This document shows positions 26,453 through 35,722 of a DNA stretch of 46,331 nucleotides, piece after piece (position 1 is the first letter of the stretch; every line of letters begins with the position of its first letter). The notes under the pieces are model-generated. The model had not been told where the DNA came from. It saw only the letters and a list, made by a program, of their open reading frames with translations, and ran no database searches. The stretch is from Frankia torreyi (GTDB taxonomy: Bacteria; Actinomycetota; Actinomycetes; Frankiales; Frankiaceae): positions 1 through 46,331 of the forward strand of contig NZ_JYFN01000054.1 of the NCBI RefSeq assembly GCF_000948395.1, given 5' to 3'. Both the position numbers and the translations under genes were made by a program.

Positions 26453-29119
26453 ATGCCGAACAGCGCCCAGGAGGCGGCGGATCGGATCCGCGTGGCCGTC
26501 CTGAGTCGGCTGCGCGCACGCGACCACCTGGCGCAGGTGCAGGTGGCGCCGGACCCGTTCCGTGGCTATCGGATCCGGGTGGTCACCCGACTTTTCTACG
26601 ATCAGATTCCGGCCGAGCGACGTTCACTTGCGCTCGGCTCAGTTCTGCCGGATTCTGAAATCGCAGCCATCGGTCTTCTCACGCCCGATGAGGCAGCCGC
26701 GTCAGCGGCCGAGGGAACGGCGGACATCCTGCGGCACGAGGCGTTGGAGCTGCCGTTGTGGCCGGATTCGCTTGCGCGCGGCCAACAGGAGCCGATCGAG
26801 GTCCGGCTGCCCTCCCGCTCGGACGACTTTCTTTCCGAGCCGCTGGTCGCGACGTTCTACTCCCTACGCGGTGGTGTCGGAAGGTCGACGTCGCTCGCCT
26901 ATACCGCCCTGTTGCTCTCTCGCGAGCACCGGGTCCTCTGCCTCGACATGGACCTGGAGGCCCCCGGTCTCGCGGCGCTCTTCGACGTCGAGCGCGACGT
27001 GGAGCCTGGACGGGGCATCGTTCCCTTGTTGCTGGAGTCCGACATCGCCGGGCAGGTCCCGGACGTGACGCCCCATCTGCTGCGTGTGCACCCCGACCGT
27101 GAGCTCTACCTGCTTCCCGCCGGTCACCCGGACGCCAACTATGCCCGCCAGCTCGCCCAGCTCGACCCGGCGGCGTGGTACCGGGAGGAGAACAACCCGC
27201 TGCGGGATCTGATCGCTGCGGTAGGCCGGCTGCGGATCGCCCCGCAGATCGTCCTCATCGACGCGCGGACCGGAATCAGCCCGCTGTCGGCACCGCTGCT
27301 GTTCGACGTTGCCGACATCGCCGTCGTGACCTTCTTTCCGCATCCGCAGGCGCGGGTGGGGACGCGGGCGTTGACGCGGGCGCTGCTGGCCGCGAGGTCC
27401 GAACGTTCCTATACGCCCGAACCACGGTTTGTCGTCAGTCCGGTGCCCGGCGCGGGAGCGCCGGAGATCCGGAGGCGTTACGAGGACCGGGCCGCCGACT
27501 GGATCGGCGAGTGGCTCGCGCCCGCGGTCGTCGAGGGCGGCCAGGCCGCCTTCGGAGAGGTCGAGGAGCTCATCCACGTCGTCGGCTACAGCGAGGATGT
27601 GGCTGGAACCGACAGCGTGGTCACCGAGACCGGGATCGGCGCTTACGCGCCGATCAGTGAATGGATCAAGGGTTTCGTCCCGGGATCGGCAGCCGAAGAA
27701 CTCGGTGCCCCGGTGGTGTCGGTCGCGCTCGTGTCGACCTCGAAATCCGCCGCCCTGGCCGAGCTGCGGTTCTCGGCCGGCGCTGCCGAGGACCAGTCGG
27801 ACGTCGAATTCCAGGAGACGTTTCTCCAGACCGAGACGGTCGGGCGGGCCACCCGGGCAGACATCCCGCTTATCCTGGGGCGCAAGGGCACCGGCAAGAC
27901 GGCGCTGTTCCGCCGGCTCGCCACCGCGGGCGGGAGCGTCGTGGTGACCAGCCCCCCCGACCTGCCCATGCGCCGTCCATGGATGCCATCCAGCGATACG
28001 TACAAGGCGGTGGGTACGGCACTCTCGGACGGTGGCAATGACTGGCGGGTGGCCTGGACGTTGGTGATCGGTGTGGCGATCCTGCTCCGCGGGGGAGACC
28101 GCCATACTGTGCCCGCCGCCTTCGGTGAGCTGGCCTGCAAGGCGAAGGACGAGTCGGAGTACACCGCGCTCGATCTGGTCGAGGACGTGCGCACGATGCT
28201 CGCGGCCCGTGACGTCGGCCTTGTCTCCTGGCAGTGGCTTCGGGAGCTGGACGCGACGATGCCGCGTGACACCCTCCTGCTGTTCGACGGTCTGGATGCG
28301 GGCTTCGGGCGCACCCCGGAGGATCTGGAAAGACGCCGCGACGGCGTCGGTGGCCTGCTGTCGCTGGTATCCGAGCGGGGGGACGAGCTGGTGAACCTCC
28401 GGCTGAAGATCCTGCTCCGAGACGACATCTGGCGCGCCGTCCAGCTCCCGAACAAGTCCCACTTCTTCGGCCGCGACGCACGGCTGTCCTGGGCGAACCA
28501 GACCGACTATCTCAAGGTGATCGTCAAACAGGCGCTGCGGGTTCGGGAAGTTGCCGAACTGGTCGGGCAGAGAATGTCTGATATCGGCTCGGCTGCGCTT
28601 TCGCCGGCCGTGGTCGATTCATGGCCGCAGTCCCGGGTGATCGATGCCTGGCGCGTGCTGGTGGGGGAGCGGATCTCCGGAGACAAGACCGCCTTCACCT
28701 ACAACTGGGTATGGCGTCGACTGGCGGACGGCAACGGGGATCATTCGCCCCGATCGCTGGTCCGGCTGTTCGATCGCGCTCTGGGGCGGGAGCGCGGATG
28801 GTACCCGGCATCGCCGTACGAGCGAAGCCTGATCCGGCCCAGGGCGCTGGTGGAATCGCTGGACGACATCAGCGACCAGGAGATGGTCTCGCTGGAGGAG
28901 GAGTTCGCCGAACTCGTCCCGCTGTTCGACGCGCTGCGGGAGATCGGGCGCACGCCGTTCCCGGCCGGCGAGCTCGCGGTGGACTCGGATGTGGTCAGCC
29001 TGGGGTTGGAGGTCGGCCTGTTGCACATCGACTCCGGCACGCGGGACGAGGCCGAGCGTTATCGCGTCCCGGAGCTCTACCGGAAGGCGCTGGGAATGGG
29101 GCGCAAGGGTCAGGCCTGA
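26453..29119 (+). CDS. KGGVGR-variant ParA-like plus P-loop ATPase protein, putative conflict-system NTPase
   Basis: 888 aa, no membrane segments. Residues about 1-125 form an N-terminal domain I do not recognise. Residues about 130-400 are a MinD/ParA-like domain: the deviant Walker A is RGGVGRST (139-146), in which both signature lysines of KGGxGKS/T are Arg; VLCLDMDLEAPGL follows, and IVLIDARTG (about 266-274) is the switch II strand. Residues about 440-888 hold a second P-loop NTPase with classical Walker A GRKGTGKT (476-483) and Walker B TLLLFDGLDAGFG (about 606-618), plus a helical C-terminus. The layout resembles KGGVGR-motif ATPases fused to Sll1717-like P-loop domains, which I associate with predicted conflict systems. 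ATG 26453 has GGGAGG seven bases upstream; GTG 26447 is less likely. A HEPN gene is directly upstream. Third positions are relatively A/T-rich. Confidence 0.7.
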   Translation: MPNSAQEAADRIRVAVLSRLRARDHLAQVQVAPDPFRGYRIRVVTRLFYDQIPAERRSLALGSVLPDSEIAAIGLLTPDEAAASAAEGTADILRHEALELPLWPDSLARGQQEPIEVRLPSRSDDFLSEPLVATFYSLRGGVGRSTSLAYTALLLSREHRVLCLDMDLEAPGLAALFDVERDVEPGRGIVPLLLESDIAGQVPDVTPHLLRVHPDRELYLLPAGHPDANYARQLAQLDPAAWYREENNPLRDLIAAVGRLRIAPQIVLIDARTGISPLSAPLLFDVADIAVVTFFPHPQARVGTRALTRALLAARSERSYTPEPRFVVSPVPGAGAPEIRRRYEDRAADWIGEWLAPAVVEGGQAAFGEVEELIHVVGYSEDVAGTDSVVTETGIGAYAPISEWIKGFVPGSAAEELGAPVVSVALVSTSKSAALAELRFSAGAAEDQSDVEFQETFLQTETVGRATRADIPLILGRKGTGKTALFRRLATAGGSVVVTSPPDLPMRRPWMPSSDTYKAVGTALSDGGNDWRVAWTLVIGVAILLRGGDRHTVPAAFGELACKAKDESEYTALDLVEDVRTMLAARDVGLVSWQWLRELDATMPRDTLLLFDGLDAGFGRTPEDLERRRDGVGGLLSLVSERGDELVNLRLKILLRDDIWRAVQLPNKSHFFGRDARLSWANQTDYLKVIVKQALRVREVAELVGQRMSDIGSAALSPAVVDSWPQSRVIDAWRVLVGERISGDKTAFTYNWVWRRLADGNGDHSPRSLVRLFDRALGRERGWYPASPYERSLIRPRALVESLDDISDQEMVSLEEEFAELVPLFDALREIGRTPFPAGELAVDSDVVSLGLEVGLLHIDSGTRDEAERYRVPELYRKALGMGRKGQA

Positions 29120-29341
29120 GTTCCGTCTCTGCCTCGCTCCGCCGGCAGCATGATCCGCGGTGCGGCTGTGGGTTGCGGGGTAGACCGTGCTGTAGGTGCT
29201 GGGGGCAGGATGTGACGCGCTGTTGGCGGGCCGGTTGCCGGCACGCAACATCACGGCGGCGGAGCGATGTCCTCGCTATGGTCGGGTCAGGCTGACCGGG
29301 CGGCCCGTATGGTCGAGTCCCCACCTCAGCGCGGAGGCACC

Positions 29342-30700
29342 ATGGACAAGCAGCAGGAGTTCGTTCTACGGACTCTGGAGGAGCGGGACATCCGCTTCGT
29401 TCGGCTCTGGTTCACCGACGTGCTCGGCTACCTGAAGTCGGTGGAGATCGCGCCCGCCGAGCTCGAGGGCGCGCTCGCCGAGGGCATCGGTTTCGACGGC
29501 TCCGCGATCGAGGGTTTTGCGCGGGTGCACGAGGCCGACATGCTGGCCCGGCCGGACCCCTCCACGTTCCAGGTGCTTCCGTGGCGCGGTGAGCATCCGC
29601 TCACCGCTCGGATGTTCTGTGACCTGATCATGCCGGACGGGGCGCCGGCCGCCACGGACTCGCGGTGGGTACTGCGCCGCGCCCTGGCCCGGGCGGCGGA
29701 TGCGGGTTTCACCTTCTACACGCATCCCGAAATCGAGTTCTTCCTGCTCAAGGAGCCGCCGAAGCGCGGTGGCCCGATGCCGGCGCCGGTCGACGAGTCG
29801 GGGTATTTCGACCTCACGCCGAACGACATCAGCCATGACTTCCGCCAGCAGGCGATCAGCATGCTGGAGCGGCTGGGTATCTCGGTGGAGTTCAGCCATC
29901 ACGAGGTTGCGCCCGGGCAGCAGGAGATCGACCTGCGTTACGCCGACGCCCTCACCATCGCGGACAACATCATGACCTTCCGGCAGGTGGTGAAGGAGGT
30001 GGCACTGCGGCAGGGAATCTATGCCACCTTCATGCCGAAGCCGTTCGGCGATCAGGCCGGTTCGGGCATGCACACTCACCTGAGCCTTTTCGAGGGTGAC
30101 CGCAACGCGTTCCACGACCCGACCGACGAATACCAGCTTTCGAAGGTCGCGAAGGCGTTCATCGCCGGCCTGCTCACGCACGCCGCGGAGATCACCGCGG
30201 TGACGAACCAGTGGGTGAACTCCTACAAGCGGCTCATCGGCGACCAGCGCCTCGGTGAGGTGCTGGAGGCGCCCGCTTACGTGTGCTGGGGCCACAACAA
30301 CCGGTCGGCCCTGGTGCGGGTGCCGCTGTACAAGCTGCACAAGTCGCAGGCCACCCGGGTGGAGTTCCGGCTGCCGGACAGCGCCTGCAACCCTTACCTC
30401 ACCTTCGCCCTGGTGCTGGCCGCCGGGCTGCGGGGTGTTCAGGGCGGTTACGATCTGCCCGCGCCGGCGGCCGACGACGTGTGGACGCTTACCGACGTCC
30501 AGCGTCAGGAGCGGGGAATCACCGCCCTGCCGGGCTCGCTGGCCGAGGCGATCACGGTGATGGAGCGCTCCTCGCTGGTGCGCGAGACCCTCGGCGACGA
30601 GCTGTTCGAGTTCTTCCTGCGGAACAAGCGGGCCGAGTGGCAGGACTACCGCCGGCAGGTGACGCCGTTCGAGATCGACCGCTACCTGCCCGTGTTGTGA
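29342..30700 (+). CDS. glnA2: Glutamine synthetase-like protein GlnA2
   Basis: 452 aa. It is nearly collinear with mycobacterial Rv2222c from MDKQQEFVLRTLEERDIRFVRLWFTDVLGYLKSVEIAPAELE onward. GS motifs are present: GFDGSAIEGF, HPEIEFFLL, HHEVAPGQQEIDLRYADAL, the ATP-binding MPKPFGDQAGSGMHTHLS, and NRSALVRVP. It belongs to the alpha-type GSI group and lacks the adenylylation loop Tyr of GlnA1. In Streptomyces coelicolor GlnA2 glutamylates polyamines, so ammonium assimilation is not assured. GGAGG precedes ATG 29342 by four bases. glnE starts 10 bases downstream, which indicates an operon. Confidence 0.9.
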   Translation: MDKQQEFVLRTLEERDIRFVRLWFTDVLGYLKSVEIAPAELEGALAEGIGFDGSAIEGFARVHEADMLARPDPSTFQVLPWRGEHPLTARMFCDLIMPDGAPAATDSRWVLRRALARAADAGFTFYTHPEIEFFLLKEPPKRGGPMPAPVDESGYFDLTPNDISHDFRQQAISMLERLGISVEFSHHEVAPGQQEIDLRYADALTIADNIMTFRQVVKEVALRQGIYATFMPKPFGDQAGSGMHTHLSLFEGDRNAFHDPTDEYQLSKVAKAFIAGLLTHAAEITAVTNQWVNSYKRLIGDQRLGEVLEAPAYVCWGHNNRSALVRVPLYKLHKSQATRVEFRLPDSACNPYLTFALVLAAGLRGVQGGYDLPAPAADDVWTLTDVQRQERGITALPGSLAEAITVMERSSLVRETLGDELFEFFLRNKRAEWQDYRRQVTPFEIDRYLPVL

Positions 30701-30710
30701 GCGTTCCGGC

Positions 30711-33700
30711 ATGCGTGTCGAATGGCCGGGGATCTCGACCGGGTCCGGCGCGCCGCCCGCGGCGGACCATCCGCGCGGCAGCTCGGTAGCCGCCCAGCTC
30801 GCGCGCCTCGGCTTCAGCGACGTCGACCAGGTGGCGGCGACCATGGAGCGGCTCGGCCTGCTCGGCGGTTCGGCGGCGCCGACCGGTGGGGATGGGCCGA
30901 CCGGTGGGGATGGGCCGACCCGTGGGGATGGGCGGCCCGGCTCCGGCGGGGAGGTCCGGCTCGCGGCGAACGTCGTGGTCGGCGCGCTGGCCGCGGCGGC
31001 CGACCCCGACCTGGCGCTCGCCGCGCTGGACCGGCTCATCGACGCGCTCGGCCCGGCCGACGGGCAGGCACTCGTCGCGGACCTGGCCGGGCACGCCGGG
31101 CTGCGGGACCGGCTGTGCGCCGTGCTCGGCGCGAGCCGCGCACTCGGCGATCACCTGGCCCGCCATCCCGTGGACTGGCGGGTGTTGCGGCCCGACGAGC
31201 TGGTCGGCGCCCCGCCCGAGGCCGGCCGGGTCCGGGCGGCACTGCTGCGCGCGGTCGGCGCGGACCCCGCCGATCCGGCGCCCTGCGCCGCCGACGACCG
31301 GCCGGCGACCCTCGACGCGCTGCGCGTCGCCTACCGCCGGGCGCTGCTCGTCGTCGCTGCGCGGGACCTCACCGGCGCGGTGGCGCTGGACGACGCCACC
31401 GCGGAGCTCGCCGACCTGGCCGGCTCGGCACTCGACGCGGCGCTGGCGATCGCCCGCGCCGGCCTCGACCCGAACCTGCCCGCGGTCCGGCTCGCCGTCA
31501 TCGGCATGGGCAAGTGCGGGGGCCGGGAGCTGAACTACGTCAGTGACGTCGATGTCCTGTTCGTCGCCGAGCCGGTGGCGGGCGGCGAGGCGGCCGATGC
31601 GGAGACGGCGCTGCGGGCCGCGACGCGGATGGCCGAGGGGCTGGTACGGGCGGCGGGGCTGGCGACCTCCGCGGGCGCGTTGTTCCAGGTCGACGTCGGC
31701 CTGCGCCCGGAGGGCCGCGACGGCGTCCTGGTGCGCACCCTCGACAGCCACCGCACCTACTACCGTCGCTGGGCCCGGACCTGGGAGTTCCAGGCCCTGC
31801 TCAAGGCCCGCCCGATCGCCGGCGACCTGGTGCTCGGCGCGGAGTTCTGTGCCATGGTCGCGCCGCTGGTCTGGACCGCCGCCTCTCGGCCGGACTTCGT
31901 CGCCGACGTGCGGGCGATGCGCCGGCGGGTCGAATCGTCGCTGTCGCGCGCGGAGGCGGAGCGCAACCTCAAGCTCGGCCCGGGCGGGCTGCGCGACGTC
32001 GAGTTCGCCGTCCAGCTCCTGCAGCTTGTTCACGGCCGGGTGGACGCGAAGCTGCGGGAGCGCTCGACGCTCGCCGCCCTCGACGGCCTCGCCCGCGGTG
32101 GGTACGTGGGCCGGCGCGACGCCGCCGACCTCGCCGAGGCGTACCGCTTCCTGCGCAACGCCGAGCACCGGCTCCAGCTTCAGCGCCTGCGCCGGGTGCA
32201 CAGCCTGCCGCGAGATCCGGGCGAGCTGCGCTGGCTTGCCCGGTCGATGGGGATGCGTACCGCCCAGGACTTCGCCGACGCCCACGCCCGGATCGTGCGC
32301 ACCGTGCGGTCACTGCACCAGAAGCTGTTCTACGCCCCGCTGCTGGAGGCGGTCGCCCGGCTGTCGACCGAGGAGGTCCGGCTGTCCCACGCCGAGGCGC
32401 AGCAGTGGCTCGCCGCGCTGGGATTCGCCGCCCCGGACCGCTCCCTGCGCCACATCGAGGCGTTGATCAGCGGGGTGAGCCGGACGGCCGCGATCCAGCG
32501 GCATCTGCTACCGACGTTGCTGCCGACCCTCGCCGACGCGCCCGATCCCGACGCGGGCCTGCTGGCCTACCGCCGGGTCAGCGAGGCGCTCGGCCGCGCC
32601 CCCTGGTACCTGCGGCTGCTGCGCGACTCCGCCGGCGCCGCCGACCGGCTCGCCCGGGTCCTCGCCTCCAGCCGGTATGTCGCGGATCTGATGACGCGGG
32701 CGCCCGAATCGGTCCGGCTGCTGCGCACGGAGGCCGACCTCGTCCCCGTGCCGCGCGAGACGCTCAGCCGAACGATGCTCGCGATCGCACACCGCAACCC
32801 CGACTGGGAGGACGCCGTCGGCCGGGCCCGGGCGGTGCGCCGGGAAGAGCTGGTCCGGGTCGCCTGCGCCGATCTGCTCGGCCTGCTCGACGTGGCCGCG
32901 GTCGGGCGGGCCCTGGCGGACGCCGCCGCCGCCACCGTCGCCGCGACGCTGCTCGTCGCGGAGCGCCGGATCGCCGGGGGAGATCCCACCTGCCTGCCGG
33001 CGCGGATCTCCGTCATCGCGATGGGCCGGCTCGGTGGGGCGGAGATGTCCTACGGCAGCGACGCCGACGTCCTGTTCGTGCACGAGGCCCGCCCGGGCCA
33101 TTCGGCGCAGCAGGCGCACCGGGCCGCCGCCGAGGTGATCGGGGAGCTGCACCGGCTGCTCGCCGTGCCCGGCCCGGATCCGGCGCTTCGGCTGGACACG
33201 ACGCTGCGCCCGGAGGGCCGCAGCGGCGCCCTGTCGCGCCCGCTCGACGCCTACGACGCCTACTACCGCCGCTGGTCGCAGGACTGGGAGTCGCAGGCGC
33301 TGCTGCGCGCGCGGCCGCTGGCGGGGGATCCCGAGCTCGCCTACCGGTTCTGCCGGCTCGCTGATACGGTGCGTTACCCGACGACGCTGCCGGCGGCGGC
33401 GATCGATGAGATCATCCGGCTTCGCGGTCGGATGCGGCGCGAGCGGATCCCCCGCGGGGTCGATCCCACCCGCCACCTGAAGTTCGGTCCCGGCGGGCTC
33501 ACCGACGTGGAGTGGGCGGTGCAGCTTCTCCAGCTTCGCCACGGCCGGCAGGTCCCGTCGCTGCGCACCACCTCAACCCTCGACGGTCTGCGGGCCGCGG
33601 TGCTCGCCGGGCTGCTCGGCGAGGCGGAGGCAGGTGACCTGCAGGCGGCCTGGCTGTCGGCGTCGCGGCTGCGCAACGCGAGCACGCTCGCGGGCTGGCC

Positions 33701-33875
33701 GCGGCCGGACGTGCTCCCTGATCGCCCGCGGGCCCTGGAGGCGACGGCGCGGGCCGCGGGCTGGCCGGCGGACGGCGCCGACGACCTCCTCGCCGAGTAC
33801 CGGCGGCTGGCGACGCGGGCCGAGGCGGTCGTCGCGGACGTCTTCGCGCGGGAGCGGACCGCCGAGTTCGGCTGA
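30711..33875 (+). CDS. glnE: Bifunctional glutamine synthetase adenylyltransferase/removase
   Basis: 1054 aa. It adenylylates and deadenylylates GlnA1 in response to nitrogen status. Two nucleotidyltransferase domains are visible: GMGKCGGRELNYVSDVDVLF (about residue 264) for the N-terminal half and AMGRLGGAEMSYGSDADVLF (about residue 769) for the C-terminal half, each followed by LRPEGR and KxGPGGLxDVEFAVQLLQL segments. Slightly longer than mycobacterial Rv2221c because of an N-terminal 18-bp repeat giving PTGGDG. ATG 30711 has no strong ribosome binding site; close spacing to glnA2 suggests coupling. Its presumed target, glnA1, lies in the same cluster on the other strand. Confidence 0.94.
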   Translation: MRVEWPGISTGSGAPPAADHPRGSSVAAQLARLGFSDVDQVAATMERLGLLGGSAAPTGGDGPTGGDGPTRGDGRPGSGGEVRLAANVVVGALAAAADPDLALAALDRLIDALGPADGQALVADLAGHAGLRDRLCAVLGASRALGDHLARHPVDWRVLRPDELVGAPPEAGRVRAALLRAVGADPADPAPCAADDRPATLDALRVAYRRALLVVAARDLTGAVALDDATAELADLAGSALDAALAIARAGLDPNLPAVRLAVIGMGKCGGRELNYVSDVDVLFVAEPVAGGEAADAETALRAATRMAEGLVRAAGLATSAGALFQVDVGLRPEGRDGVLVRTLDSHRTYYRRWARTWEFQALLKARPIAGDLVLGAEFCAMVAPLVWTAASRPDFVADVRAMRRRVESSLSRAEAERNLKLGPGGLRDVEFAVQLLQLVHGRVDAKLRERSTLAALDGLARGGYVGRRDAADLAEAYRFLRNAEHRLQLQRLRRVHSLPRDPGELRWLARSMGMRTAQDFADAHARIVRTVRSLHQKLFYAPLLEAVARLSTEEVRLSHAEAQQWLAALGFAAPDRSLRHIEALISGVSRTAAIQRHLLPTLLPTLADAPDPDAGLLAYRRVSEALGRAPWYLRLLRDSAGAADRLARVLASSRYVADLMTRAPESVRLLRTEADLVPVPRETLSRTMLAIAHRNPDWEDAVGRARAVRREELVRVACADLLGLLDVAAVGRALADAAAATVAATLLVAERRIAGGDPTCLPARISVIAMGRLGGAEMSYGSDADVLFVHEARPGHSAQQAHRAAAEVIGELHRLLAVPGPDPALRLDTTLRPEGRSGALSRPLDAYDAYYRRWSQDWESQALLRARPLAGDPELAYRFCRLADTVRYPTTLPAAAIDEIIRLRGRMRRERIPRGVDPTRHLKFGPGGLTDVEWAVQLLQLRHGRQVPSLRTTSTLDGLRAAVLAGLLGEAEAGDLQAAWLSASRLRNASTLAGWPRPDVLPDRPRALEATARAAGWPADGADDLLAEYRRLATRAEAVVADVFARERTAEFG
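30881..30934 (+). repeat. In-frame 18-bp tandem repeat in glnE (3 copies)
   Basis: Three 18-bp units (30881-30898, 30899-30916, 30917-30934) encode PTGGDG, PTGGDG, PTRGDG in a disordered stretch before the first catalytic domain. Confidence 0.88.
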
Positions 33876-33951
33876 GCGCCGCGGACCGCCGTCCGCTCCG
33901 GCGCGCCGCCGGCTCCGGCCCGATCTCGGGGTCGTGAATCCGCCCCAGGAC

Positions 33952-34001
33952 GCCGACAGGCCGGCCGTCCGAGGGAAGCCTCGGACGGCCGGCCTGTCGG
34001 C
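33952..34001. terminator. Bidirectional terminator hairpin between glnE and glnII
   Basis: A perfect 23-bp GC-rich stem (33952-33974 with 33979-34001) closes a GAAG loop. It lies in the 335-bp gap between convergent glnE and glnII and has no T-tract on either side; strong GC stems of this kind are usual terminators in actinomycetes. The rest of the gap (34002-34210) shows no clear feature. Confidence 0.8.
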
Positions 34002-34210
34002 TGCCACCTCACGTCGCGGTGCGCACCGTTGCGGGAACCGGGGGATCGGGGCGCCGGCGCTCCCCCGCGCGAGCGCCCCGGCCAGGACGCGATGTCTGCC
34101 CAGCCGCGTCGACCTGCTGCAGGCGTGTCGACCTGCCTCCGCCGCGCCGGCGTGTTTCCGGCCCGGCGGACTGCTCGGCCGACCGGTCCGGGCAGACGTG
34201 TCGGTCAGGC

Positions 34211-35272
34211 TCAGACGCTCGCCTCGGCGGGCGCCGGAGTGGTCTGTGACGGCACGAACAGGGTCGGCTTGTCGCCGGCCAGGGCGCTGCAGCAGGTGTC
34301 GATCATGAGCGCGGTGACCAGGTACGGGTCCATGTTCGCGTTCGGACGACGGTCCTCCAGCCAGCCCTTCTTGGCCTTCTCGACGGCCCAGGGGATGCGG
34401 ACCGAGGCGCCGCGGTCCGAGGCGCCCCAGGAGTACTTGTTCCAGGGGGCGGTCTCGTGCTTGCCGGTCAGCCGGTCCTCGATGCCCTTCCCGTAGTGGG
34501 TGACGTGCTCGGTGACGCGCGTGCCGAGCGCCTCGCAGCACGTGACGATGGCGTCCCAGCCCTCCATCGTCTGCTTGGTGGAGAAGTTGGTGTGCGCGCC
34601 GGCACCGTTCCAGTCACCGGGGATCGGCTTCGCGGCGAAGGACACCTCGACGCCGTAGTCCTCGGCGATCCGGTGGAGCAGCCAGCGGCCCAACCAGATC
34701 TGGTCGCCGATGGCGGGCGCGGGCAGGACGCCGATCTGGAACTCCCACTGGCCCATCATGACCTCGGCGTTGGTGCCCTCGATGGCGAGGCCGGCGTCGA
34801 GGCATGCCTGGGTGTGCCGCTCGACGATCTGGCGACCGGGCATCTTCGAGCCGCCGACGCCGCAGTAGTACGGACCCTGCGGCGCGGGGTAGCCGACCTC
34901 CGGCCAGCCGTACGGGCGGCCGTCCTTGAAGAAGGTGTACTCCTGCTCGATGCCGAACATGGGCGACATGTCGGCGTACCGCTCGGCGACACCGAGGGCG
35001 GCCGCCCGGGTGTTCGTCGGGTGGGGCGTGAAGTCGGTCAGCTGGACCTCGCACAGCACCAGGCGGTTGTCGCCTCCCCGGATCGGGTCGGGCGTCTCGA
35101 AGACGGGACGCAGCACGCAGTCCGAGTTCGATCCCGGCGCCTGGTTGGTGCTCGAGCCGTCGAAGCCCCAGATCTCCGGCTCCTTGCCGTCCTTGATGAT
35201 GCGCGTCTTGCTACGCATCAAAGGCTCGGGCTCGGTGCCGTCGATCCAGATGTACTCGGCCTGATAACTCAC
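34211..35272 (-). CDS. glnII: Glutamine synthetase type II (eukaryote-like)
   Basis: 353 aa, the normal length for bacterial GSII. It makes glutamine from glutamate, ammonia and ATP. The GSII hallmarks are SYQAEYIWIDGTEPEPLMRSKTRI, WGFDGSSTNQAPGSNSDCVLRP, GIEQEYTFF, PGDWNGAGAHTNFSTK and the terminal GASDRGASVRIP. GSII is not adenylylated, so GlnE should not act on it. GTG 35272 is preceded by GGGGAG six to seven bases upstream. A long GlnR-type array lies upstream (35389-35437), and a short inverted repeat (CACGAA and TTCGTG, near 35299-35320) falls in its leader. In Frankia glnII is a nitrogen-starvation gene, consistent with the array. Confidence 0.96.
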   Translation of the reverse strand: MSYQAEYIWIDGTEPEPLMRSKTRIIKDGKEPEIWGFDGSSTNQAPGSNSDCVLRPVFETPDPIRGGDNRLVLCEVQLTDFTPHPTNTRAAALGVAERYADMSPMFGIEQEYTFFKDGRPYGWPEVGYPAPQGPYYCGVGGSKMPGRQIVERHTQACLDAGLAIEGTNAEVMMGQWEFQIGVLPAPAIGDQIWLGRWLLHRIAEDYGVEVSFAAKPIPGDWNGAGAHTNFSTKQTMEGWDAIVTCCEALGTRVTEHVTHYGKGIEDRLTGKHETAPWNKYSWGASDRGASVRIPWAVEKAKKGWLEDRRPNANMDPYLVTALMIDTCCSALAGDKPTLFVPSQTTPAPAEASV

Positions 35273-35388
35273 TCAATACTCCCCGTGGTTGGTCCTGCAC
35301 GAAACGGTGCGACTTCGTGATCGGCCTGGGGGAGGCCGACCCAGGCCGCGATGGACGGGAGGGTTCGGTCGGAGCCTCGTCGGGCCCC

Positions 35389-35437
35389 GTTACCGCCCGG
35401 TTCCGCGATTGTTAATTCTTCGTCTCTGGTGCGTCAC
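35389..35437 (-). promoter_or_regulatory. GlnR-type operator array of glnII (five half-sites)
   Basis: Read on the minus strand from 35437: GTGAC, GAGAC, TTAAC, GGAAC, GTAAC, each separated by exactly 6 bp (11-bp period). This alternates GTnAC-like and GAAAC-like half-sites as in the actinobacterial GlnR box (gTnAC-n6-GaAAC). It lies 117-165 bp before the glnII start. GlnR binding is inferred from the pattern. Confidence 0.75.
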
Positions 35438-35677
35438 AGATGGTATTGGCGGCCGGACCAGGGCATTGGTTCCTCGAAGCCGTTCGGCCGGTCGTCCCAA
35501 GGTGGTGGGCGTCAATTTTACCGGTCCCGCCCAGACAGCACGGAATATTTTTCTCGGAGGGCGCCCACGACCGTGCGGGAGGCCCCACTCCGGCGCTGTT
35601 GGAACGGGGCCCGGAGAAGGCGGCCGACGGGAATCTCCACCGATTCTCGGCCGGCGCGCGCGGCGCCCCGGCCGCGC

Positions 35678-35699
35678 GGCCGGGTTTCTCGGCCCGGCC
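35678..35699 (-). terminator. Candidate glnA1 terminator hairpin
   Basis: GGCCGGG (35678-35684) pairs with CCCGGCC (35693-35699), about 24 bases past the glnA1 stop. An alternative palindrome (35667-35684) shares one arm. No T-tract. Confidence 0.4.
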
Positions 35700-35722
35700 G
35701 GCGGTGAAGGTGACGCTGTCGG

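Noticed and set aside
25838-29341. Integrative element carrying the HEPN/ATPase pair
   Set aside because: No integrase, tRNA attachment site or flanking direct repeats could be seen, so only a cassette insertion is suggested.
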